DNA from: Prevotella sp.
Lineage (GTDB): Bacteria > Bacteroidota > Bacteroidia > Bacteroidales > Bacteroidaceae
DNA length: 64,000 nucleotides
Assembly (NCBI GenBank): GCA_017412705.1
Contig: JAFPWS010000059.1
Location: 83,660-147,659, forward strand
Direction: 5' to 3'
The position numbers were made by a program, and so were the translations under genes. Below are positions 59,079 through 64,000 of this stretch, in pieces (the first letter of the stretch is position 1; each line of letters begins with the position of its first letter). The notes under the pieces were generated by a model. That model saw only the letters and a program-made list of their open reading frames with translations, was not told the DNA's origin and did no database searches.

Positions 59079-61013
59079 TTATTTGGAGAAATAGCGCACG
59101 CAGTTGCGCAGGGCCGCGGGATTGCCCATATCGTACATGGTGCCTTTAAGCCTGACACCCATCATGCCGCTCTTCTGACGAACAGTCTCCAAGGCGGCAG
59201 TCAGCTCTATCTCACGGTTCGTGTCACCATCGGCATCAGCCTGCCGGATGTCTGCTGCCAGCTGGGTAAACACCTCCGGTGTCAGGATGTACTGACCAAA
59301 GACACTGTAATACTCCTTCTCTCCCTCTGCGTTGCGCACACCCAAGAAGTCCTCCGCATACGAGGCCTTGGGTTTCTCGTACATCGTCGAGACATTCAGG
59401 ATGGTACGCTCCTTGTCCTCCCATACACCACTCAAGATGCCATAGTGGCTCACTTCCGACAGCGGTACCGTATGGATGCTGACCATGAGCTGGCTGTAAC
59501 GCTCGTACTGTTCTATCAGCTGTAAGGCGCAGGGCTTGTTCGAACTGCTGCGATAGAGCGTGTCGCCCAGCAGCAACAGCACCGGCTCATTGTTGGCAAA
59601 CTCGGCAGCTTGATACACCGCATGGCCAAAGCCGCGTTTCTCGTGCTGATAGACGTAGTGCAGACGCTTGCCGATGTCCAGGATACGGTTCTCATACTCC
59701 TGTGCCTCCTTGTTCAGCTTGCGCAGATGCTCGTCACTCAACGGGCGCTCGAAGAACTCCGAGTATAGGATACGCTCTTCCTCCGAGCCCAGCACCAGGC
59801 AGATTTCCTCTACACCGCTCCTCACCAGCTCTTCCAGCAGAATCAGGATGACGGGGCGCACCATGCCGTCGGAACAGGGTATAGGGAAGAAGTCTTTCTT
59901 CAAGGCACGGGTGGCAGGATAGAGGCGGGTGCCAAAGCCTGCCACGGGGATGATAGCCTTGCGCACCGTATGCACAGGGCGCAAGGTCAGCGAATAGGCT
60001 TTCATGCCCCGGGCATTCAGGTAGTCCATCAGACGCTGCTGGTCTTCCGCGCTGCGTGCCAGAAACTGCACGGAACCGTCGCCATGCGAACCTACGCCCT
60101 TGCCGCCATACACCATCGGTTGTATCTGCGGGTCGTGCAGCACCTCGTGCAGCTTTGGAGCCCACAAGGCGGGTGACATGGGGGCAATGTATTTGTCGAA
60201 CATCTCCTCGGTCTCCGACATCAGCTTGCCCAGCGACTCACGGTCGCCCTCAGCCATATACTTGATGGCACGGTTCACCATATCATGGTTCCACTCGCCC
60301 AGCGCCTTATGCAGGTTCTCCTCTGCTTCGTTGGAGGCAAAGGGATAGGCCTTGTTCAGGTCAGACAGAATCTTGATGGTGTCCTTCTCGGCACACAGGT
60401 CAGCAAACACCCAGTAGAGCTGCTTCTTAACGTTGAGCGACTTCACCTCAATTTCATCACCGTCGAAGGTCATCAGGTTGGGTTTTACGCCAAAGGCACA
60501 GGCCTGGTCCAGTCGACCGCAGCGCGACGAGGTACGCAGCTCGCCCAAATAGGCGATGTTCATCTCGCCCAGCGTGTTCAAGTTCAGGTTATATAATAAG
60601 TTGAATGCGCGCGCAACAAGCACACAGATTGCTGCCGACGAGCTGAGACCACTCTTCATGGGCAGCGTCATGTCCGTGATGCGGATGCGTACACCGCCAA
60701 CCTTGTACCACTCCAGCATGTACGAGGCCACTCCGGCACAGTAGCAGAAGAAGGAGCCCGACTTAGCCACGCGCTTCAGCTCTGCTTCGTTCATGCGACA
60801 AGAGAAATCGTGCCATACGCTGTCAATCTCCGGGGCATCGCTATGCATCTCGAAGATGGACGATTTCTCCACCTCCGCATAGATGCCCTGTTCAATACCA
60901 GTCACGATAGACGCACCGGGCAGAATGTCAGCATTCATCGTGCGATAGTGGCCTGCCCAGTCAGTGTGTTCTCCAAACAGGCACAAGCGGCCTGGAACAA
61001 AAAGTTTTAGCAT
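59079..61013 (-). CDS. Bifunctional sugar kinase (GHMP) / nucleotidyltransferase fusion
   Basis: 644 residues from the ATG at 61013 (MLKLFVPGRLCLFGEHTDWA). N-terminal GHMP kinase of the galactokinase type: GEHTD near residue 15, PMKSGLSSSAAICV near 115 and GGKGVGSHGDG near 310. From about 355 a GalU/RfbA-like nucleotidyltransferase follows: VAGFGTRLYPATRALKKDFF, LLLLGDTLYRS and GTMYDMGNP. One protein would therefore phosphorylate a free sugar at C1 and then make the NDP-sugar, a salvage route like Fkp (fucokinase/GDP-fucose pyrophosphorylase) but with the domains in the opposite order. The sugar and nucleotide are unknown; galactose/UTP is the simplest guess. Confidence 0.88.
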   Translation of the reverse strand: MLKLFVPGRLCLFGEHTDWAGHYRTMNADILPGASIVTGIEQGIYAEVEKSSIFEMHSDAPEIDSVWHDFSCRMNEAELKRVAKSGSFFCYCAGVASYMLEWYKVGGVRIRITDMTLPMKSGLSSSAAICVLVARAFNLLYNLNLNTLGEMNIAYLGELRTSSRCGRLDQACAFGVKPNLMTFDGDEIEVKSLNVKKQLYWVFADLCAEKDTIKILSDLNKAYPFASNEAEENLHKALGEWNHDMVNRAIKYMAEGDRESLGKLMSETEEMFDKYIAPMSPALWAPKLHEVLHDPQIQPMVYGGKGVGSHGDGSVQFLARSAEDQQRLMDYLNARGMKAYSLTLRPVHTVRKAIIPVAGFGTRLYPATRALKKDFFPIPCSDGMVRPVILILLEELVRSGVEEICLVLGSEEERILYSEFFERPLSDEHLRKLNKEAQEYENRILDIGKRLHYVYQHEKRGFGHAVYQAAEFANNEPVLLLLGDTLYRSSSNKPCALQLIEQYERYSQLMVSIHTVPLSEVSHYGILSGVWEDKERTILNVSTMYEKPKASYAEDFLGVRNAEGEKEYYSVFGQYILTPEVFTQLAADIRQADADGDTNREIELTAALETVRQKSGMMGVRLKGTMYDMGNPAALRNCVRYFSK

Positions 61014-61044
61014 GTTATAACCTTTTTTATACAATTACTGATGG

Positions 61045-61052
61045 CAAAGATA
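61045..61052 (-). promoter_or_regulatory. -7 element of the kinase/nucleotidyltransferase gene
   Basis: TATCTTTG on the minus strand, 31 bases before the ATG. Confidence 0.6.
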
Positions 61053-61091
61053 CAACAAAAACTGCAAAAAATGCACTTTTTGGCAAAATTA

Positions 61092-61123
61092 TTTGGCTGA
61101 TTTGATAATTTTATATACTTTTG
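61092..61123 (+). promoter_or_regulatory. Promoter of the ECF sigma factor gene
   Basis: TTTG (61092-61095), 20-base spacer, TACTTTTG (61116-61123); leader about 80 bases. The housekeeping consensus indicates no autoregulation by an ECF-type promoter. Confidence 0.75.
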
Positions 61124-61211
61124 CAGGCGAAATAATAACAAAAGTTAATAACGAACATAATAATACTACTGCCTATTGAGATAAACTCTACTTCATCAAA
61201 AAACAAAACGT

Positions 61212-61811
61212 ATGAAGAATTATGATGGCTTGACCGACGAAGCGTTGGCCTTGCGTTATGTAGGAGGAGACAATAGGGCGTTCGATGAGTTATTAGCTCG
61301 CAACCAACAGAAGCTCTACAGTTATATCATGTTCGTGGTCCGCGACCCCGAGCTGGCCAACGACGTGTTCCAGGACACCTTCGTCAAGGTGATAACCCGG
61401 TTGCAGGAAGGCAAGTACACGGACAGCGGGAAATTCTCGTTCTGGCTCACCCGCATTGCCCATAACATCATTATGGACTGCTACCGCCAGCAGAAGAGCG
61501 AGCACATTGTGGAGCCTACTGCCGACAACGACCTGAGCAAGTTGAGCAGCGAGGAGCTGATGGACATCAACCGCGAGAACGAGTATGTCAACACCCAGAT
61601 TCTGAGTGATGTACGTCACATAATGGATGCCCTGCCTGCCCCGCAGCGCGAGGTGGTATATATGCGCTATTACCAGGACCTGTCGTTCAAGGAGATTGCC
61701 GCCATGACGGGTGTCAGCATCAACACTTCCTTGGGACGCATGCGCTATGCGCTCATCAACATGCGCCGTCTGGCCAAGCAGCACAACATTCAGCTTAGCA
61801 TGGAGTTTTGA
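61212..61811 (+). CDS. RNA polymerase sigma factor, ECF family
   Basis: 199 residues. Region 2 (FDELLARNQQKLYSYIMFVV ... ANDVFQDTFVKV) and region 4 (LPAPQREVVYMRYYQDLSFK, GVSINTSLGRMRYALINMR) are joined by a short linker with no region 3. No anti-sigma gene follows; the next gene, rpe, is convergent. It may therefore be controlled at expression level or by an anti-sigma factor elsewhere. Confidence 0.93.
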   Translation: MKNYDGLTDEALALRYVGGDNRAFDELLARNQQKLYSYIMFVVRDPELANDVFQDTFVKVITRLQEGKYTDSGKFSFWLTRIAHNIIMDCYRQQKSEHIVEPTADNDLSKLSSEELMDINRENEYVNTQILSDVRHIMDALPAPQREVVYMRYYQDLSFKEIAAMTGVSINTSLGRMRYALINMRRLAKQHNIQLSMEF

Positions 61812-61812
61812 G

Positions 61813-61860
61813 GGCTGTTGGCTGTTGGCAGTCAGCTAATAGCTAAAGGCTAAAGGCTAC
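61813..61860 (+). repeat. Heptamer tract GGCTGTT/GGCAGTC/AGCTAAT/AGCTAAA/GGCTAAA
   Basis: Six to seven consecutive 7-base units follow directly after the sigma-factor stop and run into the 3' end of rpe, whose last residues (HDLRSL) they encode on the minus strand. Confidence 0.75.
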
Positions 61861-62500
61861 GCAAATCATGAATGGTTTGCTCTGGTGTCTTGCTCTTGAA
61901 TACATAGCTTCCGCTTACCAGCACATCAACACCTGCCGCCACCAGTCGGGGGGCAGTCTCCCCCTGTACACCACCATCCACCTCTATCAAGGCTTTCGAG
62001 CCGTGGTCTGTTATCAGCTGACGCAGACGTTTCACCTTCTGGATGGTGTTCTCAATGAACTGCTGACCGCCAAAGCCAGGGTTGACACTCATCAGCAGCA
62101 CCATGTCCACATCGCAAATGATGTCTTCCAACAGCGACACGGGCGACGAGGGGTTCAGTGTCACGCCTGCCTTCATGCCGGCATCGTGAATTTCCTGTAC
62201 CGTTCGGTGCAGATGGGTACAAGCCTCCACGTGCACGTTCATCATCATGGCTCCCAGCTTGGCAGTCTGTTTGATGTACTGCTCCGGGTGAACAATCATG
62301 TAGTGTACGTCCAGCTGTTTCTTACACTTCCTGGCTACAGCCTCCAGCACGGGGAAGCCAAAAGAGATGTTAGGAACAAAGACACCGTCCATCACATCAA
62401 GATGAAGCCATTCGGCCTCACTGCGATTAATCATTTCCAGTTCATTGTCGAGGTGCAGAAAGTCAGCTGCAAGCAACGACGGAGAAACTATTGTAGCCAT
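61850..62500 (-). CDS. rpe: Ribulose-phosphate 3-epimerase
   Basis: 216 residues, standard size. Interconverts ribulose-5-phosphate and xylulose-5-phosphate in the pentose phosphate pathway. SPSLLAADFLHL, EWLHLDVMDGVFVPN, LLMSVNPGFGGQQF and the final VSGSYVFKS are as expected. It is 172 bases downstream of fmt on the same strand; that gap has no gene and no clear -7 box, so co-transcription with fmt is possible. Confidence 0.97.
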   Translation of the reverse strand: MATIVSPSLLAADFLHLDNELEMINRSEAEWLHLDVMDGVFVPNISFGFPVLEAVARKCKKQLDVHYMIVHPEQYIKQTAKLGAMMMNVHVEACTHLHRTVQEIHDAGMKAGVTLNPSSPVSLLEDIICDVDMVLLMSVNPGFGGQQFIENTIQKVKRLRQLITDHGSKALIEVDGGVQGETAPRLVAAGVDVLVSGSYVFKSKTPEQTIHDLRSL

Positions 62501-62672
62501 TATTCACTTGCTTGTTTGAATTACACATTCGCGCATACTGTTTCAGAAACAGGATGGTTGATGGGTTTGGCTTAAAGTCGTCTTGAGTAAAATTGTGCAT
62601 AGGCAATTCATTTTTTGAGTTATCTACTATTATAACGAGCAGCCAACCCGTTTATTTTATCGTCTCACAAAA

Positions 62673-63641
62673 TTATTTCACCCGGTACAGCTCCAGGTTC
62701 TTCATGCCGTTCAGGAAGTCACGTGCCGGCATACGCTTCTTGCCGGCAAGCTGCAGCTCCACTATCTCCAGCCATTCGTCCTGAGCCGCCATGCAAAGCG
62801 CCTTGTCCTGTATGCAGAGGGCACCACTACCCTGCCCTTGCCGTCCCGTCTTGCGGGTCTTATAGATTTTCAGTACCGTCTCGCGTCCGTCAGGAGCCAC
62901 CAGCGTGGTCCACGCACCAGGAACCGGACTCAGCCCGCGCACAAAGTCGTACACCTGCCTGGCCGTCTTCGTCCAGTCTATCTCGCACGTCTCCTTGAAA
63001 ATCTTAGGGGCAACCTTCAGTTGGCTGCTCGCTATTTCTTCTTGTGCTATCGTCTCCGGATGGCCGTCGGCGGCAATGATGGCTGCCAGCGTCTCCAGAC
63101 ACAGTTGGGCTCCTAAATGCATCAGACCGTCATATACATACTCCACATCGGCATCGTCGGGAATGACAAAGCGTTTCTTCATGATGATACGACCTGTATC
63201 TATGTCATGATCCAGGAAGAACGTTGTCACGCCCGTCTCGGTCTCGCCATTGATAACTGCCCAGTTGATGGGGGCCGCACCACGATACTGTGGCAACAGG
63301 GCAGCATGCACGTTAAACGTGCCGTACGCGGGCATAGCCCATATCACCTCCGGTAGCATGCGGAAGGCCACCACCACCTGCAGGTTCGCCTCGTACGAGC
63401 GCAGCTGTTCCACAAACGCAGGGTCCTTCATCTTCTCAGGCTGCAACACGGGCAAGCCCTGCTCCACAGCATATTGCTTCACTGCCGAGGGCTGCAAGAC
63501 TGATCCGTGCCTGCCCACAGGTTTGTCGGGCTGCGTCACCACAGCCACCACGTTATACCCGTTCTCCACCAGCGCCTGCAGCGTCTCTACCGCAAACTCC
63601 GGCGTTCCCATAAATACGATTCTTAAGTCTTCTTTCTTCAT
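62673..63641 (-). CDS. fmt: Methionyl-tRNA formyltransferase
   Basis: 322 residues. Formylates initiator Met-tRNA with 10-formyl-tetrahydrofolate. N-terminal formyltransferase fold (RIVFMGTPEFAVETLQAL), the catalytic Asn-x-His in FNVHAALLPQYRGAAPINW and Asp in FLDHDIDTG, and a C-terminal tRNA-binding OB domain. Length and start are normal. Confidence 0.97.
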   Translation of the reverse strand: MKKEDLRIVFMGTPEFAVETLQALVENGYNVVAVVTQPDKPVGRHGSVLQPSAVKQYAVEQGLPVLQPEKMKDPAFVEQLRSYEANLQVVVAFRMLPEVIWAMPAYGTFNVHAALLPQYRGAAPINWAVINGETETGVTTFFLDHDIDTGRIIMKKRFVIPDDADVEYVYDGLMHLGAQLCLETLAAIIAADGHPETIAQEEIASSQLKVAPKIFKETCEIDWTKTARQVYDFVRGLSPVPGAWTTLVAPDGRETVLKIYKTRKTGRQGQGSGALCIQDKALCMAAQDEWLEIVELQLAGKKRMPARDFLNGMKNLELYRVK

Positions 63642-63650
63642 TTCAGTGGG

Positions 63651-63658
63651 CGAAAGTA
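63651..63658 (-). promoter_or_regulatory. Possible -7 element of fmt
   Basis: TACTTTCG on the minus strand, 10 bases before the ATG, a one-base variant of the consensus. The -33 is unclear. Confidence 0.4.
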
Positions 63659-63661
63659 CGA

Positions 63662-63702
63662 AAAAAAAATGGACTGACCAAATGTCAGCCCATTTTCTTT
63701 AG
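63662..63702 (-). terminator. Terminator-like hairpin upstream of fmt
   Basis: On the minus strand TGGGCTGAC and GTCAGTCCA pair around ATTTG and are followed by nine T residues. It would end a transcript coming from the gene beyond the window edge before it reaches fmt. The remaining 300 bases to the window end hold no gene. Confidence 0.65.
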
Positions 63703-63756
63703 TTATAAGCATGGCCGGATGGGCTTGATGACAGTATGTTGGATGTTGTTGTGGTA

Positions 63757-63888
63757 GCGCCGCCTAAGGTGTCGTTTGTCGGCATGTAACTACCAGTTTC
63801 TCGGCATGTAACTACCAGTTTCTCGGCATGTAACTACCAGTTTGTCGGTAGGAAACCCTTGCTTTGTCGGTACCAAACGTCAGCTCAG
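63757..63888. repeat. 22-bp tandem array
   Basis: Three 22-bp units (TCGGCATGTAACTACCAG...) at 63779, 63801 and 63823, identical except for the last base of the third, flanked by degenerate units at 63757, 63845 and 63867, all at the same spacing. No gene is seen here. Confidence 0.9.
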
Positions 63889-64000
63889 GTCACCGCTCCC
63901 TCGTTGTCAGTGCAAAATTAATGAAAGTTCTCCAGGCACCTGCGCCTGTTAGCGCTCCTTTGCTCTCCTTGGGGAAAACTTAGGGTTCGCAGAGGTATTC

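Overview
This window looks like a chromosomal segment of a Prevotella-type member of the Bacteroidales. The evidence is the promoter style (TTTG, 19-20 bp, TAnnTTTG, with no Shine-Dalgarno sequences), the many lipoprotein signal peptides, a BtuB-like TonB receptor, an EF-G2-type translation factor, a dense glycan-degradation cluster, and secreted proteins that end in a Gly-x-Tyr...Lys tail. Most genes are ordinary and intact. The unusual content is repetitive DNA, much of it inserted in frame inside genes.

Layout. 1-3422: a truncated helical-repeat protein, a solute-binding lipoprotein, and divergent radA. 3609-5302: queC with a zinc-peptidase lipoprotein. 6068-9232: a large lipoprotein with a possible pore-forming fold and an ExH-type amidohydrolase. 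9389-9529: a dead queC fragment. 9885-16172: a BtuB-like receptor, a small beta-barrel protein, and two secreted serine-peptidase lipoproteins (S41 and S37-like). 16298-20322: a His/Asp-rich CobW GTPase, pgk, a DUF3298 lipoprotein and a small orphan. 20345-23301: an aldo/keto reductase, lactonase and Zn-dehydrogenase operon that looks like oxidative fucose/galactose catabolism. 23404-31382: EF-G2, hemW and a corrinoid methyltransferase group (URO-D/homocysteine/B12 fusion, a reactivation-domain protein, and a second URO-D). 31484-49068: a pectin-type utilisation region (two GH141-like beta-helix enzymes, GH31, SSS symporter, GH127, two GH43, Gfo/Idh/MocA oxidoreductase, GH78, and a broken TonB receptor). 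49083-63641: an S8 peptidase, ald, rny, zapA and its partner, a lipase and a phosphodiesterase, rfbA, a sugar kinase/nucleotidyltransferase fusion, an ECF sigma factor, rpe and fmt.

The main candidate for something new is a family of G/C-rich palindromic elements. They lie in frame inside at least six genes (radA, hemW, the methyltransferase fusion, GH31, GH127, and the second GH141-like gene), nearly always at domain linkers or surface loops. They often occur as inverted pairs. In the GH31 gene one pair brackets a complete, AT-rich DUF559 (Vsr-like) endonuclease domain, in frame, with its likely catalytic residues present. This suggests a mobile element whose autonomous form carries a DUF559 nuclease and whose minimal form is the bare inverted pair. 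It behaves like a protein-coding insertion sequence that leaves the host gene open. In the methyltransferase fusion the repeats sit exactly at the domain joints and may have created the fusion.

Two other repeat systems stand out. One is a set of degenerate 22-bp tandem arrays in four intergenic gaps: same period, different sequence at each locus. The other is a set of degenerate heptamer tracts at about twelve places, some inside genes. Some heptamer tracts are attached to a hairpin plus the core GTGTGGCGTTGC, forming a second in-frame element in the TonB receptor gene.
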